Source of the DNA: Citrobacter amalonaticus
Lineage (GTDB): Bacteria > Pseudomonadota > Gammaproteobacteria > Enterobacterales > Enterobacteriaceae
Direction of reading: 5' to 3'
NCBI GenBank assembly: GCA_028994555.1
Contig: JARDVN010000001.1
Coordinates: 434,001 to 498,000 of the forward strand
Length of the DNA stretch: 64,000 nucleotides
In this document: positions 50,896-60,799 of the stretch, in pieces
Layout: every line of letters starts with the position of its first letter
Numbering within the stretch: the first letter of the stretch is position 1
Translations under genes and position numbers: made by a program
The notes under the pieces: generated by a model
The model's database searches: none
Told to the model about the DNA's origin: nothing
Seen by the model: only the letters and a program-made list of their open reading frames with translations

Positions 50896-52332
50896 ATGTT
50901 AAACAACATTCGTATCGAAGAAGATCTGTTGGGTACCAGGGAAGTTCCAGCCGAAGCCTACTATGGTGTTCACACTCTGAGAGCGATTGAAAACTTCTAC
51001 ATCAGCAATAACAAAATCAGTGACATCCCTGAATTTGTACGCGGCATGGTAATGGTTAAGAAGGCCGCAGCTTTGGCAAACAAAGAGTTGCAGACCATCC
51101 CTAAGAGTGTAGCGAATGCCATCATTGCCGCATGTGATGAAGTCCTGAATAACGGCAAATGCATGGACCAGTTCCCGGTAGACGTTTACCAGGGCGGTGC
51201 AGGCACCTCCGTCAACATGAATACCAACGAAGTGCTGGCCAATATCGGGCTGGAGCTGATGGGTCACCAGAAGGGTGAATATCAGTACCTGAACCCGAAC
51301 GACCACGTGAACAAATGTCAGTCGACTAACGACGCCTATCCGACCGGTTTCCGCATCGCGGTTTACGCATCCATCGTTAAACTGATCGACGCGATTAACC
51401 AACTGCGTGAAGGCTTTGAGCGTAAAGCTGTCGAATTCCAGGACATCCTGAAAATGGGTCGTACCCAGTTGCAGGATGCGGTTCCGATGACCCTGGGTCA
51501 GGAATTCCGTGCTTTCAGCGTACTGCTGAAAGAAGAAGTGAAAAACATCGAGCGTACCGCTGAACTGCTGCTGGAGGTTAACCTCGGCGCAACGGCTATC
51601 GGTACCGGTCTGAATACCCCGAAAGAGTACTCTCCGCTGGCAGTACAGAAACTGGCGGAAGTGACTGGCTTTGCCTGCGTTCCTGCTGAAGACCTGATCG
51701 AAGCGACCTCTGACTGCGGCGCTTACGTGATGGTTCACGGCGCGCTGAAACGTCTGGCTGTGAAGATGTCCAAAATCTGTAACGACCTGCGTTTGCTCTC
51801 CTCTGGCCCACGTGCCGGCCTGAACGAGATCAACTTGCCGGAACTGCAGGCGGGCTCTTCTATCATGCCAGCGAAAGTGAACCCGGTTGTACCGGAAGTC
51901 GTCAACCAGGTGTGCTTCAAGGTCATCGGTAACGACATCACCGTCACCATGGCATCTGAAGCGGGTCAGCTGCAGTTGAACGTAATGGAGCCGGTAATTG
52001 GTCAGGCGATGTTTGAATCCATTCACATCCTGAGCAACGCCTGCTACAACCTGCTGGAGAAATGTGTTAACGGTATTACCGCTAACAAAGAAGTGTGCGA
52101 AGGGTATGTCTACAACTCTATCGGCATCGTCACCTACCTCAACCCGTTCATCGGCCACCACAACGGCGACATCGTCGGTAAGATTTGTGCCGAAACCGGT
52201 AAGAGCGTACGTGAAGTGGTGCTGGAGCGCGGTCTGTTGACTGAAGCTGAGCTGGACGATATTTTCTCCGCACAGAACCTGATGCACCCGGCTTACAAAG
52301 CAAAACGTTATACTGATGAAAACGAACAGTAA
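50896..52332 (+). CDS. aspA: aspartate ammonia-lyase
   Basis: AspA deaminates aspartate to fumarate, feeding fumarate reductase. The 478-residue enzyme has the superfamily signature [12 protein letters not shown] (near residue 317) and [13 protein letters not shown]. It starts [18 protein letters not shown]. dcuA follows, as in E. coli. Confidence 0.98.
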   Translation: MLNNIRIEEDLLGTREVPAEAYYGVHTLRAIENFYISNNKISDIPEFVRGMVMVKKAAALANKELQTIPKSVANAIIAACDEVLNNGKCMDQFPVDVYQGGAGTSVNMNTNEVLANIGLELMGHQKGEYQYLNPNDHVNKCQSTNDAYPTGFRIAVYASIVKLIDAINQLREGFERKAVEFQDILKMGRTQLQDAVPMTLGQEFRAFSVLLKEEVKNIERTAELLLEVNLGATAIGTGLNTPKEYSPLAVQKLAEVTGFACVPAEDLIEATSDCGAYVMVHGALKRLAVKMSKICNDLRLLSSGPRAGLNEINLPELQAGSSIMPAKVNPVVPEVVNQVCFKVIGNDITVTMASEAGQLQLNVMEPVIGQAMFESIHILSNACYNLLEKCVNGITANKEVCEGYVYNSIGIVTYLNPFIGHHNGDIVGKICAETGKSVREVVLERGLLTEAELDDIFSAQNLMHPAYKAKRYTDENEQ

Positions 52333-52353
52333 TCGTACAGGGTAGTACCATGG

Positions 52354-52385
52354 AGGGCACGTCAGATGACGTGCCTTTTTTTCTT
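52354..52385 (+). terminator. terminator between aspA and dcuA
   Basis: GGCACGTCAGATGACGTGCC followed by seven T. Partial read-through to dcuA is likely, as in E. coli. Confidence 0.85.
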
Positions 52386-52447
52386 ATAAGAAGTTACTAA
52401 ATAACAACAATTTAATATCAACTTGTTAAACAACAAGGAAGGCTAAT

Positions 52448-53750
52448 ATGATAGTTGTAGAACTTATCATTGTTTTGCTGGCAATCTTTTTGGGCGCCAG
52501 ACTAGGGGGGCATCGGTATTGGATTTGCAGGTGGGCTGGGTGTTCTGGTTCTTGCCGCTATCGGCGTGAAACCGGGTAACATCCCGTTCGATGTGATTTC
52601 CATCATCATGGCGGTTATCGCTGCTATCTCCGCGATGCAGGTGGCGGGCGGTCTGGACTATCTGGTTAACCAGACAGAAAAACTGCTGCGCCGGAATCCG
52701 AAATACATCACGATCCTTGCACCCATCGTGACCTATTTCCTGACTATCTTCGCAGGTACCGGGAACATCTCCCTGGCAACGCTGCCGGTTATCGCTGAAG
52801 TGGCGAAGGAACAAGGTATCAAGCCTTGCCGTCCGCTCTCCACCGCGGTGGTTTCCGCTCAGATTGCGATCACCGCATCGCCAATCTCCGCTGCGGTCGT
52901 CTACATGTCTTCGGTGATGGAAGGTCATGGCATTAGCTACATCCACCTGCTGTCCGTGGTCATTCCGTCCACGCTGCTGGCGGTACTGGTGATGTCCTTC
53001 CTGGTGACCATGCTGTTCAACTCCAAACTTTCTGACGATCCGGTATACCGTAAGCGTCTGGAAGAAGGTCTGATCGAACTGCGCGGTGAAAAGCAGATTG
53101 AAATCAAACCAATGGCGAAGAACTCCGTCTGGCTGTTCCTGCTGGGCGTTGTGTGCGTGGTGGTTTATGCGATCATCAACAGCCCGAGCCTCGGTCTGGT
53201 TGAGAAACCGCTGATGAACACCACTAACGCTATCCTGATCATCATGCTGAGCGTCGCGACGCTGACTACGATCATGTGCAAAGTGGAAACCGACGCTATC
53301 CTGAACTCCAGCACCTTCAAAGCCGGTATGAGCGCCTGTATTTGTATCCTGGGCGTGGCATGGCTGGGTGACACTTTCGTGTCTCACAACATTGACTGGA
53401 TCAAAGACACTGCAGGTGAAGTGATTCAGGGCCATCCGTGGCTGCTGGCAGTGATCTTCTTCTTTGCTTCTGCGCTGCTGTATTCTCAGGCAGCAACCGC
53501 GAAAGCACTGATGCCGATGGCGCTGGCGCTGAACGTTTCTCCGCTGACTGCCGTTGCCTCTTTCGCTGCAGTTTCTGGTCTGTTCATTCTGCCAACTTAC
53601 CCAACGCTGGTTGCGGCGGTACAGATGGATGACACCGGGACAACGCGTATTGGTAAATTCGTCTTTAACCACCCGTTCTTCATCCCAGGTACGCTGGGTG
53701 TCGTACTGGCGGTCTGCTTCGGCTTCCTGCTGGGCAGTTTCATGCTGTAA
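52448..53750 (+). CDS. dcuA: anaerobic C4-dicarboxylate transporter DcuA
   Basis: DcuA exchanges aspartate or fumarate for succinate. The repaired 433-residue protein starts MIVVELIIVLLAIFLGARLGG and has ten or more membrane segments. Six G at 52505-52510 should be five, giving RLGGIGIGFAGGLGVLVL; without repair the gene lacks its N-terminus. It pairs functionally with aspA and frdABCD. Confidence 0.95.
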
Positions 53751-53869
53751 GTGTTACCTGTGGGGCGTGTACGCGCCCCGCATTTCCCCTCCCTTTGTCT
53801 AACATCCTTTCCTCGTCCGTTGTATAGTGACCACTCTTTTGCGGGTCATTCTGTCCATTCGAGGTGTTT

Positions 53870-54217
53870 ATGCATGATGTTAGTCGTCAGGATATTTCCC
53901 TCCCCAATGCCGTTGTTGTGCTCTGCACTGCGCCGGATGAAGCCACCGCTCAGGATCTGGCAGCCAAAGTGCTGGCCGAAAAACTGGCGGCCTGCGCCAC
54001 AATTATTCCTGGCGCTACCTCGCTGTATTACTGGGAGGGAAAACTGGAGCAGGAATACGAAGTCCAGATGATCTTAAAAACCTCGGTAGTGCACCAGGAC
54101 GCCTTACTCGATTGCCTGAAGTCTCATCACCCGTATCAAACCCCCGAACTTCTGGTTTTACCCGTTACTCACGGAGACAATGATTACCTCTCATGGCTCA
54201 ACGCATCCTTACGCTGA
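53870..54217 (+). CDS. cutA: CutA, divalent-cation tolerance protein
   Basis: The 115-residue trimeric PII-like protein matches E. coli CutA from [17 protein letters not shown] onwards; the first dozen residues differ. ATG 53870 is preferred (GAGG five bases upstream) over an in-frame GTG two codons earlier. Its last 25 bases overlap dsbD. Confidence 0.95.
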   Translation: MHDVSRQDISLPNAVVVLCTAPDEATAQDLAAKVLAEKLAACATIIPGATSLYYWEGKLEQEYEVQMILKTSVVHQDALLDCLKSHHPYQTPELLVLPVTHGDNDYLSWLNASLR

Positions 54218-55901
54218 TCCTGCTGCTTTGCAGCACATCTGTTTTTGCCGGACTCTTCGACGCGCCGGGTCGCTCGAATTTTGTCCCTGCTGACCAGGCC
54301 TTTGCCTTCGACTTTCAGCAAAACCAACATGACCTGAATCTCACCTGGCAGGTGAAAGACGGGTATTACCTGTACCGTAAACAAATCAGTATTATCCCTG
54401 CTCAGGCGGAGATAGCGGCAGTAAAATTGCCTGCCGGCGTCTGGCATGAAGATGAGTTCTACGGGAAAAGCGAAATCTATCGCAATACGCTCACCATTCC
54501 GGTCACCGTTAACCAGGCGCAATCCGGCGCCACGCTCACGGTTACGTATCAGGGCTGTGCTGATGCCGGCTTCTGTTATCCGCCGGAAACCAAAACCGTC
54601 CCCCCTGAGTGAAGTGGCCGCCAGCGCGGAACCGAAACCAGCGGCGCCAACAGCAACACAGCAACCGCAACCCGAGCAAGCGCCAGCTCAACTTCCCTTC
54701 TCCGCCCTGTGGGCGCTGCTGATTGGCGTTGGCATCGCCTTTACTCCTTGCGTACTGCCGATGTATCCGCTGATTTCCGGCATCGTTCTGGGCGGTAAAC
54801 AGCGTCTTTCCACCGGACGCGCGCTGCTGCTGACGTTCCTCTATGTGCAAGGCATGGCACTGACCTATACCGCCCTGGGTCTGGTCGTCGCCGCCGCCGG
54901 ATTGCAGTTCCAGGCGGCTCTTCAGCATCCTTATGTCTTAATCGGCCTGGCTGTGGTCTTTACCCTGCTTGCCCTGTCGATGTTCGGCCTGTTCACCCTG
55001 CAGCTGCCATCGTCGCTGCAAACGCGCCTCACGCTGCTGAGTAACCGCCAGCAGGGCGGTTCTGCGGGCGGTGTTTTTGTTATGGGCGCGATTGCCGGAC
55101 TGATTTGTTCGCCGTGTACAACCGCACCGCTGAGCGCCATCTTGCTATATATCGCCCAGAGCGGAAACCTCTGGCTCGGTGGCGGCACGCTGTATCTCTA
55201 CGCACTAGGGATGGGGCTGCCGCTGATGCTGGTCACCGTCTTTGGTAACCGTCTGCTGCCGAAAAGCGGTCCGTGGATGGCGCAGGTCAAAACGGCGTTT
55301 GGCTTTGTTATCCTCGCGCTGCCGGTCTTTTTTGCTGGAGCGCATCATCGGCGATACGTGGGGCCTACGTCTGTGGTCGCTGCTGGGCGTGGCTTTCTTT
55401 GGCTGGGCGTTTATCACCAGCCTGCAAGCAACGCGTAGCTGGATGCGCATCGTACAGATAATCCTGCTGGCGGCAGCACTCGTCAGCGTACGTCCGCTCC
55501 AGGACTGGGCGTTTGGTACGACGGTAACTCAGGCACAGGCGCATCTGGACTTCAAACCGGTGGCAAGCGTTGAGGAGCTTAATCAGGCGCTGATCGAGGC
55601 GAAAGGCAAGCCGGTGATGCTGGATCTGTACGCAGACTGGTGTGTCGCCTGTAAAGAGTTTGAAAAGTACACCTTCAGCCATCCGCAGGTTAAACAGGCG
55701 TTGGGTGATACGGTACTGTTACAGGCTAACGTCACCGCCAATAACGCGCAGGATGTGGCGCTGTTAAAGCATTTACAGGTGTTAGGACTGCCAACCATCC
55801 TGTTCTTTGATGCACAAGGTCAGGAACACTCGCAGGCGCGGGTGACGGGCTTTATGGATGCGGCGACGTTTAGCGCGCATTTGCGCGATCGCCAACCGTG
55901 A
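54193..55901 (+). CDS. dsbD: thiol:disulfide interchange protein DsbD
   Basis: DsbD carries reducing power from thioredoxin across the inner membrane to periplasmic DsbC and others. The repaired 568-residue protein has a signal peptide, the alpha domain with [11 protein letters not shown], eight membrane helices with redox cysteines in PCVLPMYPL and CSPCTTAPL, and the gamma thioredoxin domain with [10 protein letters not shown]. Two over-called runs: six C at 54600-54605 and six T at 55328-55333. Repair gives [11 protein letters not shown] and [16 protein letters not shown]. Confidence 0.95.
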
Positions 55902-55936
55902 GCGACACTTTCAGAGGTAAAGACGGAGGAATGACC

Positions 55937-56512
55937 GTGCAACGTGAAGATGTCCTGGGAGAAGCCCTAAAATTACTCGAGATCCATGGGATTGCGAACA
56001 CCACGCTGGAGATGGTGGCCGAGCGCGTTGATTATCCGCTCGATGAAATGCAGCGTTTCTGGCCGGACAAAGAGGCTATTCTGTATGATGCGTTGCGCTT
56101 TCTTAGCCAGCAGGTGGATATCTGGCGTCGCCAGCTGTTGCTGGATGACACCCTGAGTGCCGAACAAAAACTGCTGGCCCGCTACAATGCGCTGGCCGAA
56201 TGCGTGAGCAATAATCGCTACCCGGGCTGCCTGTTTATCGCCGCCTGTACGTTTTATCCCGATCCGTCGCACCCCATTCATCAACTGGCGGAGCAGCAAA
56301 AAAGCGCGGCGCACGATTTCACTCACGAACTGCTGACCACGCTGGAGATTGACGATCCGGCGATGGTGGCCAAACAGATGGAACTGGTGCTGGAAGGCTG
56401 TCTGAGCCGCATGCTGGTCAATCGCAGCCATGCGGACGTAGAAACGGCGCACCGTCTGGCGGAAGATATTCTGCGCTTTGCCCAGTGCCGTCAGGGTGGT
56501 GCGCTGACCTAA
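55937..56512 (+). CDS. yjdC: YjdC, TetR-family regulator
   Basis: The 191-residue protein has an N-terminal TetR helix-turn-helix ([36 protein letters not shown]) and matches E. coli YjdC. GTG 55937 is the likely start (GGAGG with seven-base spacing; homology [13 protein letters not shown]). It follows dsbD after 35 bases. Targets unknown. Confidence 0.92.
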   Translation: MQREDVLGEALKLLEIHGIANTTLEMVAERVDYPLDEMQRFWPDKEAILYDALRFLSQQVDIWRRQLLLDDTLSAEQKLLARYNALAECVSNNRYPGCLFIAACTFYPDPSHPIHQLAEQQKSAAHDFTHELLTTLEIDDPAMVAKQMELVLEGCLSRMLVNRSHADVETAHRLAEDILRFAQCRQGGALT

Positions 56513-56612
56513 GCCAGCATTACGTTTGTCTGGAGGATTGGGGCAATCTGGACGCAGAAATGGCCGGATTGCCGCAAACTTAAGCAGTTGAACAGCTTTT
56601 CCCTAAATTTGG

Positions 56613-56641
56613 TTGACTGGCGTGCATGATTACGGTTTAAT
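56613..56641 (+). promoter_or_regulatory. promoter of tRNA-Phe
   Basis: TTGACT, 17 bases, TTTAAT, then GCGCCCC discriminator ten bases before the tRNA. Confidence 0.82.
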
Positions 56642-56651
56642 GCGCCCCGTT

Positions 56652-56727
56652 GCCCGGATAGCTCAGTCGGTAGAGCAGGGGATTGAAAATCCCCGTGTCC
56701 TTGGTTCGATTCCGAGTCCGGGCACCA
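56652..56727 (+). tRNA. pheU: tRNA-Phe (GAA anticodon)
   Basis: GCCCGGAT acceptor, AGCTCAGTCGGTAGAGC D-arm, anticodon loop TTGAAAA, GTTCGATTC T-loop, CCGGGCACCA end. Seventy-six bases with encoded CCA. Located after dsbD-yjdC, as pheU in E. coli. Its 3' end is repeated downstream. Confidence 0.98.
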
Positions 56728-57257
56728 CTATTCAGAGAACCCGCCCAAAAGGCGGGTTTTTGCTTTTGGCGAACCGGACTCCTCATCGAACTCCATTCGA
56801 TTATTCGCCGCAAGCGGCTCACCCCTTCGGGGTCAGCGCGACAAGCGCGCTGCTCAACGCCTGCGGCGTTAGTCCGAGTCCGGGCACCACTTATTCAGAG
56901 AACCCGCCCAAAAGGCGGGTTTTTGCTTTTGGCGAACCGGACTCCTCATCGAACTCCATTCGATTATTCGCCGCAAGCGGCTCACCCCTTCGGGGTCAGC
57001 GCGACAAGCGCGCTGCTCAACGCCTGCGGCGTTAGTCCGAGTCCGGCACCACTATTCAGAGAACCCGCCCAAAAGGCGGGTTTTTGCTTTTGGAGAACCG
57101 GACTCCTCATCGAACTCCGTTCGATTATTCGCCGCAAGCGGCTCACCCCTTCGGGGTCAGCGCGACAAGCGCGCTGCTCAACGCCTGCGGCGTTAGTCCG
57201 AGTCCGGCACCACTATTCAGAGAACCCGCCCAAAAGGCGGGTTTTTGCTTTTGGGTT
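56712..57257 (+). repeat. ~162-bp tandem repeats seeded by the tRNA-Phe 3' end
   Basis: Units begin at 56712, 56874, 57037 and 57198 (periods 162, 163, 161); the fourth is truncated near 57257. Each starts with the tRNA 3' end CCGAGTCCGGGCACCA (one G fewer in units 3 and 4), then a terminator ACCCGCC-AAAA-GGCGGGT-TTTT. In complete units four short perfect hairpins follow. The first unit begins inside the real tRNA. Confidence 0.95.
56738..56764 (+). terminator. terminator of tRNA-Phe (first of four copies)
   Basis: AACCCGCCCAAAAGGCGGGTTTTT. The same hairpin recurs near 56903, 57063 and 57225, so read-through at one copy meets another. Confidence 0.9.
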
Positions 57258-57392
57258 TCCCTACCTTCAGAAACGATCCGCATTTATCTCATTTTTATTT
57301 TCCAGCCATAGAAAATAGTCAACGTACCAATACTCAACTTCTTGATCTGTTACATTGCGGTCATTCGCACAGAGACAGTCCAGGAGAAAGAG

Positions 57393-57843
57393 ATGGCTAC
57401 CGATCCTTATGAAGACATTAAAAAAAGAGATTCGAATCTACGCGCATGATATGAATCACTGGTGGAAAAAACTGCAAAGTGATTCAGTTGCTGAATGGCT
57501 CCTGCTCACGAGTTTTGCATGCTGGGGAATACCGAATCGATTTTTTCAGCTCTGTGCCTTTATGCTCACTCTGGTTTTCTTTGCCAGTAAATTGGCTAAT
57601 CTGGGTCATAGACGTTCATTTATTGACTCAGAAAAATGTATTGCAAGGAAAATCAATCAAGCTCCTGTTTCAGATGTCCAGAGAAGTGCACTTTATTTAC
57701 GCTTAACTAAAATCAAAAAATTCCGACGAAATAAAAATATTTTATTTGTCCTCAAAAGAAACTGGCGTTTTTTAGCGGGCTACTGCTTTCTCACGATCTC
57801 CTTTGTCTATTTAGTGTTCACTGTATTAATTACATTACGTTAA
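57393..57843 (+). CDS. small membrane protein of unknown function (operon gene 1)
   Basis: The repaired 149-residue protein begins MATDPYEDIKKEIRIYAHD, with AGGAGAAAGAG before the ATG. It has two close hydrophobic segments near residues 34-68 and another near the C-terminus (FLAGYCFLTISFVYLVFTVLITL), with a basic middle part. Seven A at 57420-57426 should be six. I recognise no family. It is AT-rich relative to the core genome and is followed after ten bases by a nuclease-like gene, so it probably belongs to the same module. Confidence 0.7.
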
Positions 57844-57853
57844 AGGCTTAAAA

Positions 57854-58631
57854 ATGATAAAAAAGTGGGTATTTCATAGTAAGGACATATCTATGCTACA
57901 GGCAATTTTAAACGGAAAGGCCCGACGGGTAAATTTACCAGGCGAAGAAACACAGAGCTGGCGTTCTGTATTTCAGCGTTATGAGGATCTACTTACGGCA
58001 GCATTCTGGGGACGTATGAGTTATCTGTCTGACGCGTCTCTGCATACGGTTCTCACTTCACTGCTTGGCGTAAATGTAAAAAATTGGGGAGCATTTGAAT
58101 CCATCGTTTTCTGGCCGAAGTACGATTTTCCGCCAGCGATCAGCGACCACGTCGCGCACTGGGTGAGTAAAGAGGATCACTATGCAGAACCCGATGTGAT
58201 TTTAAATTTCACTCACACCGCATTGCTCATTGAAGTGAAACCTCCGGCAGGCGGGCAACAGTATAAACAGCAATGGTGCAAAGAGATCTACGGCTGGCAA
58301 AACAGTGAAGATAAAAAACCTGCCCTGCACTTTTTAGCACTGGGAAATCTGCCGGACAAGCATTCCACCTGGTTTGCCGAACTCAAACACAACTTTCCTG
58401 ACGTCACGTTTCACGGGCTGGAATGGCGCACGGTCAGGGAAAAAATTCAATATCCGGAGACGGAATGGGCATCACAACAGGAGAGAAGAATTATCCATGA
58501 TTGTCTGAATGCTCTTGCACTGTACGATATCCGTTCCCCTCTCCAGTCCTGGCGGCCGCTTTTAGACTATTTATCGTCACAAAACCTCCCCACCACTTTT
58601 TCTTTTTTTTGCAGGAAAACATCATGTCTGA
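57854..58631 (+). CDS. PD-(D/E)XK nuclease-like protein (operon gene 2)
   Basis: The repaired 258-residue protein has a pattern typical of the PD-(D/E)XK fold: EPDVILNF, then LLIEVKPPAGG, then QYKQQWCKEIYGW (roughly residues 113-150). These would supply the metal-binding Asp, the E-x-K pair and a supporting Gln. Eight T at 58603-58610 should be seven; the gene then ends HHV and stop TGA within ATGTCTGA, overlapping the next start. No DNA-recognition domain is visible. It could be a defence or recombination nuclease; family assignment is by motif only. Confidence 0.68.
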
Positions 58632-59259
58632 TCCCTTTATCGTCGTCAGGCAAGCGCATCGGATTTGTGCTGCTTACTATCAACAACTCTTTCCTTTATT
58701 GAATGAGACCGCACAAAAGCTGGACACCACATTCCTGAGCTGGAATACATGGAGTTTTAATAAACCACCACAATCAAACAAAAACCCTTTTGAGTCATGG
58801 AAATGGGATTACCTTCCCATCATGGACGTTTCATTTGTTTTCAGTCGGCAACAAGAACCCGGAAGTCCCATGACAACATCGGATTACGTTCTTGATTTTA
58901 AGCTGGTGACTGACAGTGAACTTCTCTACGAGCAGCGCCTGAAACAGTATGGTAAAGACAGTGAGCCGCTTGCTACCGCGCTAGAAATCTCAGCTCAGGA
59001 AGCCAAAAGTTATCTCTGCATTTATCTTTTTTCACCAACGCGAAATGATGCGGCTTACGACGCGCCTTATACCCTTTGGGATAGTTATGAGGGCTACCCA
59101 CAAGCCGATGAGGGTATCTATCTTTCGGACAATAACGGTATTAAGGGGACGGGAATTTTATTGCCCCTTTATACGCTGGCTCAAGAAAAAGGAAGTGAAT
59201 GGCTGGTGGAAAGGATTAATACGCAATTAGCGCATCTGATGTCTTATACAGAGAGTTAA
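58624..59259 (+). CDS. protein of unknown function (operon gene 3)
   Basis: A soluble-looking 211-residue protein beginning MSDPFIVVRQAHRICAAYYQ, rich in Trp and Tyr. It has no signal peptide, membrane segment or motif I recognise. Its ATG overlaps the stop of the nuclease-like gene, so the two are translationally coupled and may act together. It ends the three-gene module; an inverted repeat (TGCCCGT...ACGGGCA, 59272-59300) follows. Confidence 0.7.
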   Translation: MSDPFIVVRQAHRICAAYYQQLFPLLNETAQKLDTTFLSWNTWSFNKPPQSNKNPFESWKWDYLPIMDVSFVFSRQQEPGSPMTTSDYVLDFKLVTDSELLYEQRLKQYGKDSEPLATALEISAQEAKSYLCIYLFSPTRNDAAYDAPYTLWDSYEGYPQADEGIYLSDNNGIKGTGILLPLYTLAQEKGSEWLVERINTQLAHLMSYTES

Positions 59260-59534
59260 CAACAAAATAGTTGCCCGTTGAAACCAGATTTCACGGGCAC
59301 CTGATAAGCCGACCATTCAGAATGTAATACGACGTTAAAAAGTGTTTAGTACTACTCTTGTACTTACCGCTAAATACGGACCAGGCGTCCACGATGGACA
59401 AGCATAAAAAAATGGACGAAAGGCAATAGTGACAGCATGCGAACATTAATATTTTATTGGGATTTTTCCTAATGGTTCGCGAGATAATTACCAGTATTCC
59501 CCATATTATCAGGACTATCTAATTGACTTTTCAC
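59260..59534. other. intergenic region between convergent genes
   Basis: AT-rich. It holds one inverted repeat at 59272-59300 (TGCCCGTTGAAA, loop, TTTCACGGGCA) without a T tract on the plus strand. I see no gene or other clear signal in the rest. Confidence 0.6.
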
Positions 59535-59900
59535 TCATTGTTGCAAATGAAAATACTGCTTGTTAGAATGCCAGACAATATCTGTAGAGTCCTTTGACAA
59601 AAACCACTGGTGATGTTTTTGCATTTTATCTCTTATAACCTGACCATATTTCTCCAGCGGAAGAAGTAAGTGTCTGACTTTATAAATTGAGATGCCACAC
59701 AGATCGGCAAGCTCTCTGGTAGACAGGCCCTGAGCACTGTGCTCGTTTAATAGCTCGAGAATAAAAAATTGTTCCGGTCCCCTGACCATTGCCAGGTCAC
59801 TTATTCCCATTTCCGCCGCTAACATCTGCAGATTGTCATGAGGTACGTTGTAGCCTGGATGTGCTGCACCCGGGTTATATGAACACAGCGAGAGTTTCAT
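59535..59900 (-). CDS. FaeA/PapI-like winged-helix regulator
   Basis: The 121-residue protein has a C-terminal winged helix of the FaeA/PapI type (FFILELLNEHSAQGLSTRELADLCGISIYKVRHLLLPLEKYGQV). Such proteins control fimbrial phase variation. ATG 59898-59900 is chosen for the CAGGAG upstream. No fimbrial operon is in the window, so its target is unknown. It is divergent from the MarT-like gene. Confidence 0.72.
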   Translation of the reverse strand: MKLSLCSYNPGAAHPGYNVPHDNLQMLAAEMGISDLAMVRGPEQFFILELLNEHSAQGLSTRELADLCGISIYKVRHLLLPLEKYGQVIRDKMQKHHQWFLSKDSTDIVWHSNKQYFHLQQ

Positions 59901-60070
59901 TTGCAGACTCCTGGATTTGGAAGGTGTTAGCAGTATGCGTACTCCTGAGCAAACCAGCAACATTAGCTTAAGATGAATGTAAATACAGGATTTTTATCTA
60001 GCATTCACGTATTTTTATCAAAAAAAAGACTGTAAGTTAGCGGAAAGCAGGGCTTAGGGTGGAGATGAAC

Positions 60071-60799
60071 ATGAGGTTCGACATTGAGGGATTTATCACT
60101 TTTGACACTGAAGATGCGTCTCTCGTTAATCTGTTAACCGGCGATTGCGTTGAATTATCACAAACCTCTACGCGCCTGTTAGCAGAATTGCTCAATCACC
60201 ACGGCGATATCCTTTCAAGAAATGAAATCTTTCAGGCCGTTTTTGATAAATATGGTGCCAGAGCGTCAAATAGTAATCTAAATCAATATATCTCAACTTT
60301 ACGCAGAAACCTGAGCGATCTGGGTATCGCAAAAGAAATCATTGTCACGGTTCCCCGTATTGGTTTCAAAATAGCGGAAGATGCTATTATTAATAACGAT
60401 CGTGAGTATCGAACGCCATTCCTTGAAGAAAAGGAGCCGGAGGCCCCGTCGGTTGAACCGCAGAAACCCTGCCTTAAGCAATTTACCCGCATTATCGCCC
60501 TGGTAATCGCCTTTCTCCTGCTCATAATACATCCCGCATCATTCAGGGCCGACAGCGATATAAAAAAACTGGTTCAGGATCAGTGCATCATTTTTATGCC
60601 CTCCTCACTCTCATTACGAGAGGTGACAAAGAGCTTTGATTTTGTCCCGCAACCATTCGATTGTTCACAGCAAAAGGAGTTATACGTTTACAAGCAGCAG
60701 GTACAGGGTGTCCTGGGTGATACTGTGCAATTGTTACTCATTAAATGTGATAAAGGCAGTTGCGTCAGTTTTTATTACAGAGAAAAAAATAATGCCTAA
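60071..60799 (+). CDS. MarT/CadC/ToxR-like membrane transcriptional regulator
   Basis: The 242-residue protein has an N-terminal OmpR-type winged helix (LSQTSTRLLAELLNHHGDILSRNEIFQAVF, then VTVPRIGFKI), one membrane helix near residues 140-160 (IIALVIAFLLLIIHPA) and a short periplasmic domain. This is the one-component membrane regulator plan. ATG 60071 has GGAG upstream. Its stop overlaps the FidL-like gene. Confidence 0.82.
   Translation: MRFDIEGFITFDTEDASLVNLLTGDCVELSQTSTRLLAELLNHHGDILSRNEIFQAVFDKYGARASNSNLNQYISTLRRNLSDLGIAKEIIVTVPRIGFKIAEDAIINNDREYRTPFLEEKEPEAPSVEPQKPCLKQFTRIIALVIAFLLLIIHPASFRADSDIKKLVQDQCIIFMPSSLSLREVTKSFDFVPQPFDCSQQKELYVYKQQVQGVLGDTVQLLLIKCDKGSCVSFYYREKNNA

Noticed and set aside
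50899..52287. 462-codon open frame antisense to aspA
   Set aside because: Mirror of aspA codon usage, with no independent evidence of coding.
52467..53672. 401-codon open frame antisense to dcuA
   Set aside because: His/Gln-rich shadow of a membrane protein gene.
56613..57318. Arg-rich open frames across the tRNA-Phe repeats
   Set aside because: They arise because the repeat period is close to a multiple of three and stop codons are rare in G+C-rich hairpins. No start signal. A protamine-like product, as once proposed for tyrT, cannot be supported here.
56640..59260. Prophage or integrative element at tRNA-Phe
   Set aside because: The site is typical and the downstream DNA is AT-rich, but no integrase, phage gene or far att copy is visible in the window.
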